Below are positions 8,070 to 16,778 of a stretch of DNA of 64,000 nt, one piece after another. Source of the stretch: Rhodococcus sp. HNM0563 (GTDB lineage: Bacteria; Actinomycetota; Actinomycetes; Mycobacteriales; Mycobacteriaceae); contig NZ_JAASAF010000003.1 of NCBI RefSeq assembly GCF_012726195.1, positions 526,361-590,360 of the forward strand, read 5' to 3'. The first letter of the stretch is position 1, and every line of letters starts with the position of its first letter. The notes under the pieces were generated by a model, which searched no databases, had not been told where the DNA came from, and saw only the letters and a program-made list of their open reading frames with translations. The position numbers and the translations under genes were made by a program.

Positions 8070-9149
8070 CTACGACCAGCCCCCGTCGACGACCGTCGAC
8101 TCCGTGCTCACCGGGGCAGTCCCGTCCCCGCGAGCCGAGGAATTCTCCGGCAGCCCCCGCACAGCGGCAACCGCGACTCCCGCCACGATCAGGGCGCTTG
8201 CCACCACGATCCCCACGGGCCGGATCCAGCCGATCGCGCGGGCGCGCAGGCTCTGCCTGCTGTTCTCGGCCAAGATCAGCGCCCCCTCCGCCACCACGGC
8301 GGGATCGCTCGGTGCCGCGAGAGGGCCGAGGTGCGCCAGCCTGTTACGTAACAGGGGTATTCGCGCAGACCCTCCGGTCACGCACAGAACGTCGAGATCT
8401 CCCACTCCGAACCCGGCATCGGTCAGGGTGCCCCACATGGTCTCGACCACACGGTCGATGTGCGGTGTGATCGCAGCGTCGAACTCTTCGCGAGTCAGAG
8501 TCGCGGCGTGTTCGCTACCGTCGAGCGTCACAGCGATCGTGGCCGTTTGCTCGGATGTCAATGCTTCCTTCGCGCGTCGCGCCTGCTCGTCGAACTCCCG
8601 ATGCACACCCAGCGACGCCTGCTGTAGTTGCGCGGCGAACCCCGGCTCGCGCGTGGTGAACACGCCTTCTGCCCACCTGCGTACGGCCGCGTCGAGGGTC
8701 CGGCCGCCGAGCGTGTCGTCGCCTCGGGCTGCCACCACCTCGAATCCCCCGGCCTCGGTCACGACAACCACGGCCGTATCCAGCGAGGTGCCACCGAAGT
8801 CGCAGACCGCGTACACCGACCCACCTCGTAGCGTCCGGCCCTGGGTGCAGTATTCGACGGTGGCCCGAGCCTCGGAGACCGTCATGATCGTGCGCGCATC
8901 GATGCCCGCTCGCGCCCCGGCGTCGGCGAGCGTCCGGATCTGCTGCTCCGACCAGGCGTCCGGATGCGTGAGAACCACGACTTTCGGACGTTGCCCGTGA
9001 TGTGCGGCGAGGGTCCGCTCGTACACCACCTCGATGGGCCGGACCGCATCATCGACGACCATCGGCTCGACGGTACCGCGTATCGGATTGGTATGCGCAG
9101 CAACCGTATTCGACGCACCGAAGTCGATCGACAGCATCCAGCCGGACAA
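8070..9149 (-). CDS. Membrane-anchored Hsp70-like ATPase
   Basis: A 359-residue protein with an actin/Hsp70-type ATPase fold. Phosphate-1 is LSIDFGASNT near residue 7, phosphate-2 is YAVCDFGGTSLDTAVV near 118, and the adenosine motif VTGGSARIPLLRNRL lies near 270. The Hsp70 peptide-binding domain is absent. Instead a hydrophobic helix (residues about 315-337, VGIVVASALIVAGVAVAAV) is followed by a short tail. The TTG at 9149 has AGGGGG five bases upstream; an ATG at 9137 is the alternative. It lies 59 bases downstream of the IniC-like GTPase on the same strand, suggesting a shared envelope-related job. Confidence 0.78.
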   Translation of the reverse strand: MSGWMLSIDFGASNTVAAHTNPIRGTVEPMVVDDAVRPIEVVYERTLAAHHGQRPKVVVLTHPDAWSEQQIRTLADAGARAGIDARTIMTVSEARATVEYCTQGRTLRGGSVYAVCDFGGTSLDTAVVVVTEAGGFEVVAARGDDTLGGRTLDAAVRRWAEGVFTTREPGFAAQLQQASLGVHREFDEQARRAKEALTSEQTATIAVTLDGSEHAATLTREEFDAAITPHIDRVVETMWGTLTDAGFGVGDLDVLCVTGGSARIPLLRNRLAHLGPLAAPSDPAVVAEGALILAENSRQSLRARAIGWIRPVGIVVASALIVAGVAVAAVRGLPENSSARGDGTAPVSTESTVVDGGWS

Positions 9150-9208
9150 CGAACCCCCTCTACGAACACACCGTTTCGTCCGACATCATGCCCCATCCGA
9201 TTCCGAAA

Positions 9209-10645
9209 TCAACTGTGGGTCCGCCAGATGGTGGTATAAGCCCGCGTGAGCACCGTCAGAGCTGCATCCTCGGCCGCGGTGGACGCGGTCAACGTGCGCT
9301 GCTGGACCGCTGCGAGCCGCTGCGCCGCTGCGTCACGGATGGCGCCCGCAGGCGCCGAGGCAGGCAGACGCAACCGCTCGGCGAACGTCCGGCCGCGCAG
9401 CAGGTCTACCAGTTCCGCAACCAGCGCCGCGGACGGATCTGCCCGCAACAGTGCCCGAAGCGCTCGCAACAACAACACCGGCGTCAGCGCCGGATCGTTC
9501 TCCAGCGCGTACGCGATCGACCGAATGTGATCGCGAGCGGGATGACTGTACGCGAGCGAATCGATCTCCCGCAGGATCCGGCCCGCACGTTGCAGCACCG
9601 CATATTCACGCAGGGACGTGTGCAGTACCTCGCGGAGACGACCGACACCGGATCGTTCGGACAGCCAGGTCCCCAACGCATGTGCACCCCCCGTCGCCAC
9701 CTGACGTCCGTGCACGAGTCCGTACTCGCCCACCAGGTCGAGCAGTCGCTCGACGGTGGATGGGTCCACCGGCATGGGATCGCCCACGTCGATGATGTCG
9801 AACAGCTCCCGGCCGGGCGGCCCTGCCAGCGAACGCAACGCCCGCGCATCGGTCTCGGTGAGTCGGCCCGTATGGCTGGTCTCCGCAAGCAGACCCGCAA
9901 CGGGGATCACCGAGCCGACCAGTCCGGGTAGTTGCGCCGCCAGCACGGCCGCGTGGTCCGCGGCGTGTGGGATCGGGTCACGTCGACCCAGCGCTCCCTC
10001 CCCGAAACCGTCAGCGCGAGAGAGCACACCGAGCGTCGTCAGCGGCGTGAACCCGAGCTGATGCAGGAAATCGACCTCGTCGGCACGCGGTGCGGAATCG
10101 AAGAGGAAGATCGCCGCATCTGCATCCACCGACGCCGTACGGGTCTGCTCGTATCCGTCGATCAGCGCACGCCGGGTCGTGGCGGCATTGTCGACCGTCA
10201 GCGTCGCGAGCCCCGGAGTGTCGATCAGCGTGATGTCCGACAACGACTGGGACGGGAGAAACCGCTGCACATAGGCGATTTCAGTGGGCGGGAAAGCGGG
10301 TTCGACCGTCCCCCCGAAACTCAACGGCTGCGGGACGACACTGCCGTCGAGTTTGACCACCTCGGCCCGCGACGGCGCGCCGTTGCTGTAGACGGTGACG
10401 ACGTTGGTCGCCTCGAGAGCCGCGGTCTCGGCCAGCGGGGCACCGATCAATGCATTGACCAGTGTCGACTTACCGGCCTTGAGGCGACCGACGACGACGA
10501 TCCGCGGCGGTGAGAAGAGGATCGCACCGATTCGCGACGCGTGCGACGGCAGATCGCCGCCCAAATTCGCCAGAGAGTGCAGTGCCGATTCGATCCGAGC
10601 GTGCACCGGATCGACGGCTCGCTGGGGGCTCCCGCCCTGAGGCAT
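9209..10645 (-). CDS. Dynamin-family GTPase, IniC-like
   Basis: A 478-residue large GTPase. The P-loop GRLKAGKSTLVNALIG lies near residue 54, the switch-II motif LIDTPGLATL near 140, and a probable G4 motif near 205 (VLSRADGFGEGALG). The C-terminal half is alpha-helical. Size and pairing match mycobacterial IniC (about 490 residues), encoded beside IniA in the isoniazid-inducible iniBAC operon. The ATG at 10645 overlaps the stop of the upstream IniA-like gene by one base (TGATG), so the two are translationally coupled. Family members act at membranes; the substrate membrane process here is unknown. Confidence 0.82.
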   Translation of the reverse strand: MPQGGSPQRAVDPVHARIESALHSLANLGGDLPSHASRIGAILFSPPRIVVVGRLKAGKSTLVNALIGAPLAETAALEATNVVTVYSNGAPSRAEVVKLDGSVVPQPLSFGGTVEPAFPPTEIAYVQRFLPSQSLSDITLIDTPGLATLTVDNAATTRRALIDGYEQTRTASVDADAAIFLFDSAPRADEVDFLHQLGFTPLTTLGVLSRADGFGEGALGRRDPIPHAADHAAVLAAQLPGLVGSVIPVAGLLAETSHTGRLTETDARALRSLAGPPGRELFDIIDVGDPMPVDPSTVERLLDLVGEYGLVHGRQVATGGAHALGTWLSERSGVGRLREVLHTSLREYAVLQRAGRILREIDSLAYSHPARDHIRSIAYALENDPALTPVLLLRALRALLRADPSAALVAELVDLLRGRTFAERLRLPASAPAGAIRDAAAQRLAAVQQRTLTASTAAEDAALTVLTRAYTTIWRTHS

Positions 10646-12486
10646 CAACTCTGCACTCCCGAAGTCTGTGGTCCTGCCAGCAGTTTCTCGATCGCCTCGA
10701 TCCGGTTGAGCACGATCTTCCGGTTCTTCTTCAACCGCTCCAAGGTCTTCTCACGTGTCGCGGCATCGAGCCTGGCAGTTTCCTGCGCTTCCTTCAATTG
10801 ACTCTGCAGATCCTCGATACGACTCTTCAGGTCGTCGCGGTGGCGCAGCACGATCTCCGGCCGCCCCACCGACAACGCCGACTCGAGCATGCGGGAGGTG
10901 CCTGTCCGGGTTGCGGCCAACGTCTCCCGCAACCAGTTGAGGAGGTTGGTCTTTCCAGTGCGCATCGCCTTGTAACCGAGGTTGACGGCCACCCACACCA
11001 CCCCGGCCACGGCACCCACACCGATGACCGCGCCGAGCATCGACGTGCCGATCATGCCCATCGTCAGGACGCTCGGATCGAGCAGGCCCTGCCGTTTCGA
11101 ACCGACCTCGGCCGAGCTGACGGTGCCGGTCTGCATGGCGGCCCACACAAGTTCGCGGATTTCCGACCACTGCGGTGAGTTCTGGCCGAACAGTTCCGCG
11201 ACGATCACTTCGATGCGTTCGAGGAACACCTGCGCGGCCGATTCCATCGCAGCGAGCAGATCGGTCTGCATGTCGGCGGTGAAACTCTGTGCGCTACGCC
11301 GCATCACCTCGAGCGACGACTTGTTGACCCGGGTAGTCCACTGTTGCTTGATCCGGTCGAGTTCCTCATCGAGATGGGTGAGCGCGGCCTGGCGGGCCAG
11401 AGTCAGATCCCGGGCGAGGTATTGCTCCCACTGCTGCGACCTGTTCTTCAGATCCTGCAGGCGGTCGCGTTCGGCGGTGAGATCAGCGGTTGCAGTGGCG
11501 CTGTCCTCGATCACCGCGATGTCCGAAGCGACCCGTTCCTCGACGCGACGAAGCCCTTCGAGGAGGGTGCGGAGCGCGTCGGCCTGGGGAAGTTCTGCCC
11601 TCGCGTCGAGCAAGGCATCGATCTGTGCGCGCAGTTCGACGATCCCCGACGCCCGTTCGGCCCGATCTCGCGCGGGCCCGGGCGCCATCTGAGCGGCGAG
11701 TGCCGCACGCAGGCTCGACACGCCCAGCACCGGTATCTGCCGATTCAGGTGGCGTTCGATCAAGGCGCGGTTCTCGCCGACTATGGGGCGCCAGCGTCGC
11801 AGGTTCTTGTCGGTCTTGGTGACTACCACGACCACCGATTCGACGGACGCGGACGCATCGCGCAGGAAGGTCATCTCGGGTTCGGTCAGCGGGGTGGAGG
11901 CGTCGCAGACCATCACCAGCACCGACGCTTGTCGCGCCGACTGGGTTGCGAGCGCAGTGTGGGAGGCGACGAGCCCGCCGGAGCCCGGGGTGTCCACGAC
12001 GACGGCTCCGCCGAGGACGGGCCGGTGGGTCGCGACGACCGCGCCGGTCGGCAGGTCCTCGATCGTGGGGTCGGATACACGCGCACCATTGCTGGTGATC
12101 CAGTCCGGAAGTTCGGCCCGCGAGATCGGCACACTTCGATCTGCGTAGAGAAGTTCAGCGGATCCCGGCGGGTACCGGTCGTCGGGCGGCACGAACCGCA
12201 CCGCTGCGGACGTGGTGGTCTCGACGGCGGACGGTGACGCATCGAGTTCCCCGACGAGAGCGTTGACCAGCGCGCTCTTACCGCGCTGCACCTCTCCCAC
12301 CACCACCACGGTGCGGCGCTGCACGGGTGCCTTCGATTTGGCCAAGGCGAGCTCGGCCGTGGCATTGCGTCCGTACGCGCGCAGCACCTTCACCGACGCC
12401 TCGACCAGTACATCTACGTCGACAACCTCGGGACGAGTCGTCTCTGCAGCGGATTGCGCGGGCTGCGTGGTCTGGGTTCCGGTCAC
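10645..12486 (-). CDS. Dynamin-family GTPase, IniA-like
   Basis: A 613-residue bacterial dynamin-like protein. The P-loop VVGEVQRGKSALVNALVGEL lies near residue 62, VVDTPGSGGL near 160 and the G4-type VVTKTDKN near 220. A long helical region has coiled-coil character (about residues 305-440), and a hydrophobic segment (about 485-515, MIGTSMLGAVIGVGAVAGVV) should insert into or pass the membrane. A charged coiled coil closes the protein. The GTG at 12486 is chosen for its AGGAGG five bases upstream. IniA in M. tuberculosis has about 640 residues and responds to cell-wall stress. It heads the six-gene minus-strand series. Confidence 0.85.
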   Translation of the reverse strand: MTGTQTTQPAQSAAETTRPEVVDVDVLVEASVKVLRAYGRNATAELALAKSKAPVQRRTVVVVGEVQRGKSALVNALVGELDASPSAVETTTSAAVRFVPPDDRYPPGSAELLYADRSVPISRAELPDWITSNGARVSDPTIEDLPTGAVVATHRPVLGGAVVVDTPGSGGLVASHTALATQSARQASVLVMVCDASTPLTEPEMTFLRDASASVESVVVVVTKTDKNLRRWRPIVGENRALIERHLNRQIPVLGVSSLRAALAAQMAPGPARDRAERASGIVELRAQIDALLDARAELPQADALRTLLEGLRRVEERVASDIAVIEDSATATADLTAERDRLQDLKNRSQQWEQYLARDLTLARQAALTHLDEELDRIKQQWTTRVNKSSLEVMRRSAQSFTADMQTDLLAAMESAAQVFLERIEVIVAELFGQNSPQWSEIRELVWAAMQTGTVSSAEVGSKRQGLLDPSVLTMGMIGTSMLGAVIGVGAVAGVVWVAVNLGYKAMRTGKTNLLNWLRETLAATRTGTSRMLESALSVGRPEIVLRHRDDLKSRIEDLQSQLKEAQETARLDAATREKTLERLKKNRKIVLNRIEAIEKLLAGPQTSGVQS

Positions 12487-12576
12487 CAGCACCTCCTCTC
12501 CTGCACCGGGTGCGACAGTATCGGACACCGGAAAACCGGGCGTTACCGGACATAGAGGCACGACGCTCATACTGGT

Positions 12577-12591
12577 GTGACGGGCCGTCAC
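12577..12591. promoter_or_regulatory. Dyad in the divergent iniA-like/esterase gap
   Basis: GTGACG-GGC-CGTCAC is a perfect inverted repeat in the 119-base divergent intergenic region, 15 bases before the esterase ATG. It could be an operator for either gene; no regulator is assigned. Confidence 0.35.
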
Positions 12592-12605
12592 GTACAGTGC
12601 GCACC

Positions 12606-14120
12606 ATGACGTCCGAGACACTCGTCACAATCCCGGACGGCGCGGTCCGCGGCATCCGCACCGGCGACCTCCTCGCCTGGCGGGGTATCCCCTACGCCGC
12701 GCCGCCGGTCGGCCCGTTGCGGTTGCGTGCGCCGCAGCCCGTCGAGCCGTGGTCGGGCGTCCTCGACGCGACTCGCTTCGGGAACGCCGCGAGTCAGCAT
12801 CCGCGCGGCCTGGTCACCGGTGCAGGCACCCGGGTCGCCGCCGGCGAAGACTGTCTGACGCTCAACGTGCTCGCCCCGTCGGGCCGCGTCCACACGCCCC
12901 GGCCGGTGATGGTGTTCATCCACGGTGGCGCCTTCACCATGGGCACCAGCGCGTTGTCCGTGTACAGCGGCGATTCCCTCGTGCGCGACGGCGACATCGT
13001 GTACGTCTCACTCAACTATCGTCTCGGCGCGCTCGGCTATCTCGACTTCACCGAGTACTCCGACGCCTCTCGCCCCTTCGATTCCAATCTCGGTCTCCGC
13101 GACCAAGTGGCCGCGCTCGAATGGGTCCAACGCAACATCGCCGCGTTCGGTGGCGACCCGCAGAACGTGACCATCTTCGGTGAGTCCGCGGGCGGCACGT
13201 CGGTCACCACTTTGCTCGCGACCCCTGCCGCGCACGGACTGTTCGCCCGCGCGATCGCGCAGAGCCCCGCGCCGGGGCTGGTCAACACCGCCGATCGCAC
13301 TCGCGAGTGGGGTCGGCGCTTCATCGAATTGCTCGGCGCCGACGCCGCCACCGCGGCGAAGGCACTGTCGGACGCATCCCCGGCAGAACTGGGGCGCGCC
13401 GGCTCACGCCTCGGGGCCTCGGTCATGCGTGCGACGCCGGGGTTGCACCCGTTCGGTCCGGTCGTCGACGGGAAGTACCTGCCGGTGGCACCACTCGAGG
13501 CGTACGAAGCGGGCACCGTGCACCCGGTCCCCTTGATCATCGGAACGAACGACCGCGAGGGCGCGCTCTTCCCGCGGTTCCTCGATGCACTCCCCACCGA
13601 TCCGCAACGGATCGAGCGGATGTTCGCGGGCACCGACCCCGACGCCCACGATCGCATCACCGCGGTGTATCCCGGGTATCCCTCCGAACGTGCCGCCATC
13701 GACCTCGGCGGCGACACCACCTTCTGGTATCCGTCGGTGCAGATCGCGCAGGCCCATGCACGACACGCACCGACGTTCGCCTACCGCTACGACTTCGCTC
13801 CCCGCCTGCTTCGATGGACGGGTTTCGACGCCACGCACGCCGTCGAACTGCTCGCCGTATTCGGACAAGCCGACGAACTGCTGGGCAGGCTGCTCACCTC
13901 GGTGGGTGGCCGTCGTGATCTGCGGACGGTCTCCGCCGCAGTACAGCGCCAGTGGCTGCAGTTCGCGCGACACGGCGAACCGTTGCCGTCGTGGCCTCGT
14001 TACGACGAGACCGACCGCGCGACCGTGGTGTTCGACGTGCCGACCCGCGTGGAGCATGACCCTCGCAGTGAGCGCAGACTCGCGTGGGAAGGCTATCGCG
14101 GTTATTCCCCTGCGCTGTAG
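12606..14120 (+). CDS. Type B carboxylesterase
   Basis: A 504-residue alpha/beta-hydrolase of the carboxylesterase type B family, hydrolysing carboxylic esters. The oxyanion hole FIHGGAFTMG is at residues 104-113 and the nucleophile Ser194 sits in FGESAGG. The early RGIPYAAPPVGPLR is diagnostic, and the C-terminal His is probably in the segment near residue 415 (FDATHAVELL). No signal peptide is evident. The ATG at 12606 follows a short divergent gap to the IniA-like gene; upstream in-frame sequence does not look coding. A 17-base tandem duplication spans its stop codon. Confidence 0.92.
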   Translation: MTSETLVTIPDGAVRGIRTGDLLAWRGIPYAAPPVGPLRLRAPQPVEPWSGVLDATRFGNAASQHPRGLVTGAGTRVAAGEDCLTLNVLAPSGRVHTPRPVMVFIHGGAFTMGTSALSVYSGDSLVRDGDIVYVSLNYRLGALGYLDFTEYSDASRPFDSNLGLRDQVAALEWVQRNIAAFGGDPQNVTIFGESAGGTSVTTLLATPAAHGLFARAIAQSPAPGLVNTADRTREWGRRFIELLGADAATAAKALSDASPAELGRAGSRLGASVMRATPGLHPFGPVVDGKYLPVAPLEAYEAGTVHPVPLIIGTNDREGALFPRFLDALPTDPQRIERMFAGTDPDAHDRITAVYPGYPSERAAIDLGGDTTFWYPSVQIAQAHARHAPTFAYRYDFAPRLLRWTGFDATHAVELLAVFGQADELLGRLLTSVGGRRDLRTVSAAVQRQWLQFARHGEPLPSWPRYDETDRATVVFDVPTRVEHDPRSERRLAWEGYRGYSPAL

Positions 14121-14144
14121 GCACTTCTGCGCTGTAGGCACTTC
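14111..14144. repeat. 17-bp perfect tandem duplication across the esterase stop codon
   Basis: TGCGCTGTAGGCACTTC occurs at 14111-14127 and again, directly abutting, at 14128-14144. The first copy contains the TAG stop of the carboxylesterase. It looks like a recent slippage or duplication event. Confidence 0.9.
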
Positions 14145-14162
14145 GCTCGTCTCGAGCGTGGC

Positions 14163-14489
14163 TCACATGGACACGGTGAGCAGGAACGCAACGTCTTCGA
14201 GCGCTTCGACGCTGTGCCGCTCCGGCGGGATGATCAGCAGATCCCCCGGCGAGCCCTTCCACGAATTCTCCCCTGCGATCAACTGCAACTGACCGGTGAG
14301 GATCTGCAGGGTCGCCTCGCCGGGACTGTCGTGCTCGCGCAGTTCCCGTCCGGCCTGAAGCGCGACGACGGTCTGCCGCAGGCTCCTTGCGTGTCCGCCG
14401 AACACGGTGTGCGAGCTGCGTCCGCTACTCGAGGTAGCGGCAAGTTTCAGTTGCTGTCGGGCCAGCGCGGTGAGCGAGAGCTTGTCCAT
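14163..14489 (-). CDS. Cupin-domain protein
   Basis: A 108-residue single-domain cupin. The small beta-barrel is seen in LREHDSPGEATLQILTGQLQ (cupin motif 1, with a partial metal-ligand set) and PGDLLIIPPERHSVEALEDV (motif 2, with the usual His). Such proteins may bind a metal or small ligand, or modulate another enzyme; no specific reaction can be assigned. The ATG at 14489 gives a compact protein without a signal peptide. It converges with the carboxylesterase and lies 34 bases downstream of folA on the same strand, so it may share the thyA-folA transcript. Confidence 0.75.
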   Translation of the reverse strand: MDKLSLTALARQQLKLAATSSSGRSSHTVFGGHARSLRQTVVALQAGRELREHDSPGEATLQILTGQLQLIAGENSWKGSPGDLLIIPPERHSVEALEDVAFLLTVSM

Positions 14490-14523
14490 GGTTCGCAGTA
14501 TGGCGCACCGGAAGACGCGACAC

Positions 14524-15015
14524 TCAGCTTCGGATGTACCTGATCCAGCGGAATCGCGTTCCGGAGGTGGACGTCGTCCATTCGCCGATGTCGGCGGGGG
14601 TCCACTCCGGTCCGATCGCCGGCGCGACCGCGTCGCCGTCGACTTCGAGATCGACCTCCGTGACGAGCAGATGCGTCGCGTGATCCATCGCCTGCGCGTA
14701 GATCTGACCGCCGCCCATCACGACGATCTCGCCGTCACCGGCCAGTTCCAGTGCGTCCTCGACACTCGACGCGGTGAGGGCACCGTCGACCGACCACTCG
14801 GGGTTGCGCGTGACCACCACATTGCGGCGGCCGGGCAATGGCCGGAACCGTTCCGGCAGCGAATCCCAGGTGAGCCGGCCCATCACGACGGGCTTGCCCA
14901 TCGTCGCCTTCCTGAAGAACGCCATGTCCTCCGGTACGTGCCACGGGATGGCGCCGTCGCGGCCGATCACACCGCCGGGGGTCTGCGCCCAGATCAGCGT
15001 GACATGGTCGCTCAC
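14524..15015 (-). CDS. folA: Dihydrofolate reductase
   Basis: Reduces dihydrofolate to tetrahydrofolate with NADPH. The 163-residue length is typical. Seen are [20 protein letters not shown] with the [12 protein letters not shown] active-site helix (Glu or Asp in PED), [10 protein letters not shown], the RRNVVVTRN turn and [15 protein letters not shown]. The GTG at 15015 overlaps the thyA stop (GTGA, 15012-15015), so the pair is translationally coupled. This is sensible, because thymidylate synthase produces the dihydrofolate that this enzyme recycles. Confidence 0.96.
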   Translation of the reverse strand: MSDHVTLIWAQTPGGVIGRDGAIPWHVPEDMAFFRKATMGKPVVMGRLTWDSLPERFRPLPGRRNVVVTRNPEWSVDGALTASSVEDALELAGDGEIVVMGGGQIYAQAMDHATHLLVTEVDLEVDGDAVAPAIGPEWTPADIGEWTTSTSGTRFRWIRYIRS

Positions 15016-15812
15016 ACCGCCACCGGCGCCTTGATCGCGGGGTGGTGCCGGTAGCCGACGATCTCGACGTCTTCGAAGCGGTAGTCGAAGATCGAATCGC
15101 GCGGTGCCAGCCTCAGCGTCGGGTACCCGTACGCCTCGCGGGTGAGCTGTTCGGTGACCTGCTCGATGTGGTTGTCGTAGATGTGGCAGTCGCCGCCGGT
15201 CCAGATGAACTCGCCGACGTCGAGTCCGGTCTGCTGCGCCACCATGTGGGTGAGCAGTGCATAGCTGGCGATGTTGAACGGCACACCGAGGAACATGTCG
15301 GCGCTGCGCTGGTACAGCTGACAGCTGAGCTTGCCATCGGCGACGTAGAACTGGAAGAACGCGTGGCACGGCATCAGCGCCATGTCGTCGAGATCCGCGA
15401 CGTTCCACGCCGACACGATCATGCGACGCGAATCGGGGTTGTTCCGGATCGTGTCGATCACACCGGAGATCTGGTCGATGTGCCTGCCGTCGGGTGTCGG
15501 CCACGACCGCCACTGGACCCCGTAGACAGGCCCGAGCTCGCCCTCGTCGGTCGCCCATTCATCCCAGATGGTGACCCCGTGTTCCTGCAGCCACTTCACG
15601 TTCGAGTCGCCGCGCAAGAACCACAGCAACTCGTAGACGATCGATTTGAGGTGGACCTTCTTCGTCGTGATCAGCGGAAAGCCCTGCGCGAGATCGAAGC
15701 GCATCTGATGCCCGAACAGGCTGCGTGTGCCGGTGCCCGTGCGGTCGGACTTCGGCGTCCCGGTGTCCAGGACGAGGCGCAGCAGATCTTCATACTGAGT
15801 CGGGGCAGTCAC
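15012..15812 (-). CDS. thyA: Thymidylate synthase
   Basis: Methylates dUMP to dTMP using methylenetetrahydrofolate. The 266-residue protein is very like mycobacterial Thy[21 protein letters not shown] at the start, the catalytic Cys149 in [20 protein letters not shown], then [29 protein letters not shown] and the C-terminal [10 protein letters not shown]. The GTG at 15812 is chosen because the family N-terminus begins a few residues before YEDLL. It is the first gene of the thyA-folA unit and is divergent from the Fpg-like gene. Confidence 0.97.
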   Translation of the reverse strand: MTAPTQYEDLLRLVLDTGTPKSDRTGTGTRSLFGHQMRFDLAQGFPLITTKKVHLKSIVYELLWFLRGDSNVKWLQEHGVTIWDEWATDEGELGPVYGVQWRSWPTPDGRHIDQISGVIDTIRNNPDSRRMIVSAWNVADLDDMALMPCHAFFQFYVADGKLSCQLYQRSADMFLGVPFNIASYALLTHMVAQQTGLDVGEFIWTGGDCHIYDNHIEQVTEQLTREAYGYPTLRLAPRDSIFDYRFEDVEIVGYRHHPAIKAPVAV

Positions 15813-15900
15813 GGTTGGCAGTCTAGGCGGCTGCGCCACCCGTGCGCGTTGCTGGTCGTCGGAGCCACCAAGACCGCGCACGAGCCGTAGCCTGAGAGGC

Positions 15901-16767
15901 ATGCCGGAGCTCCCCGAAGTGGAAGCACTCGCCGTGTTCCTGCGTGAACACGCTGTCGGGTCCGTGGTCGGTCGCATCGACATCGCGGCACTCAGCGTGC
16001 TGCAGACCGCCGACCCCCCGATCACCGCGCTGCAAGGCCGCGACATCACCGGGGCCCGTCGCTTCGGCAAGTTCCTCGTCGTCGACTGCGGCGACCTGTC
16101 GCTGATCACGCACCTGTCACGCGCCGGATGGATGCGGTGGCTCGACGAGCCGTCGCAGACACCGCCGAAGCTCGGCAAGGGGCCGCTGGCGTTGCGCGTG
16201 CACCTGTTCCGCCCCGACGCCTCCACCCCCGCGTTCGATCTCACCGAGGCAGGCACCAAGAAACGCCTCGCGGTGTGGGTCGTCCGCGACCCCGCCCAGG
16301 TCCGGGGTATCGCACGACTCGGACCGGACGCCCTCGACGTGACCGCCGACGAGTTCGGCGAACTCCTCGGGGGCAGTACCGCGCGGCTGAAAACGCTCCT
16401 CGTCGACCAGTCGGTGCTCGCGGGGATCGGCAATGCATATTCCGACGAGATCCTGCATGTAGCCCGGTTGTCTCCGTTCGCCACCGCGTCGCGTCTCACC
16501 GACGAACAGGTCGCCGCGCTCTACGACGCTGTGCGCACGGTCCTCACCGACGCTGTCGACCGGTCGGTGGGTCAGGACGCCGCCCGCCTCAAAGGAGAGA
16601 AGCGCTCGGGTCTGCGTGTGCACGCCCGGGCGGGGTTGCCGTGCGCGGTGTGCGGCGACACCGTGCGCGAGGTGTCGTATTCCGAACGGTCCTTCCAGTA
16701 CTGCCCTACGTGTCAGACCGGGGGGAAGGTCCTCGCTGATCGCAGGATGTCCAGGCTGCTGAAGTAA
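15901..16767 (+). CDS. Formamidopyrimidine-DNA glycosylase / endonuclease VIII-like
   Basis: A 288-residue base-excision repair glycosylase of the Fpg/Nei family. It begins [20 protein letters not shown] with the catalytic N-terminal Pro and Glu. [10 protein letters not shown] carries the conserved Lys, [21 protein letters not shown] is the helix-two-turn-helix, and the C-terminal zinc finger has CAVC and CPTC pairs flanking YSERSFQY. It resembles the second Fpg-like protein of mycobacteria (Rv0944), whose activity is less certain than that of the main Fpg. It opens a four-gene plus-strand series, with the transporter gene starting 11 bases after its stop. Confidence 0.9.
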   Translation: MPELPEVEALAVFLREHAVGSVVGRIDIAALSVLQTADPPITALQGRDITGARRFGKFLVVDCGDLSLITHLSRAGWMRWLDEPSQTPPKLGKGPLALRVHLFRPDASTPAFDLTEAGTKKRLAVWVVRDPAQVRGIARLGPDALDVTADEFGELLGGSTARLKTLLVDQSVLAGIGNAYSDEILHVARLSPFATASRLTDEQVAALYDAVRTVLTDAVDRSVGQDAARLKGEKRSGLRVHARAGLPCAVCGDTVREVSYSERSFQYCPTCQTGGKVLADRRMSRLLK

Positions 16768-16778
16768 GGTTTGCCGAC

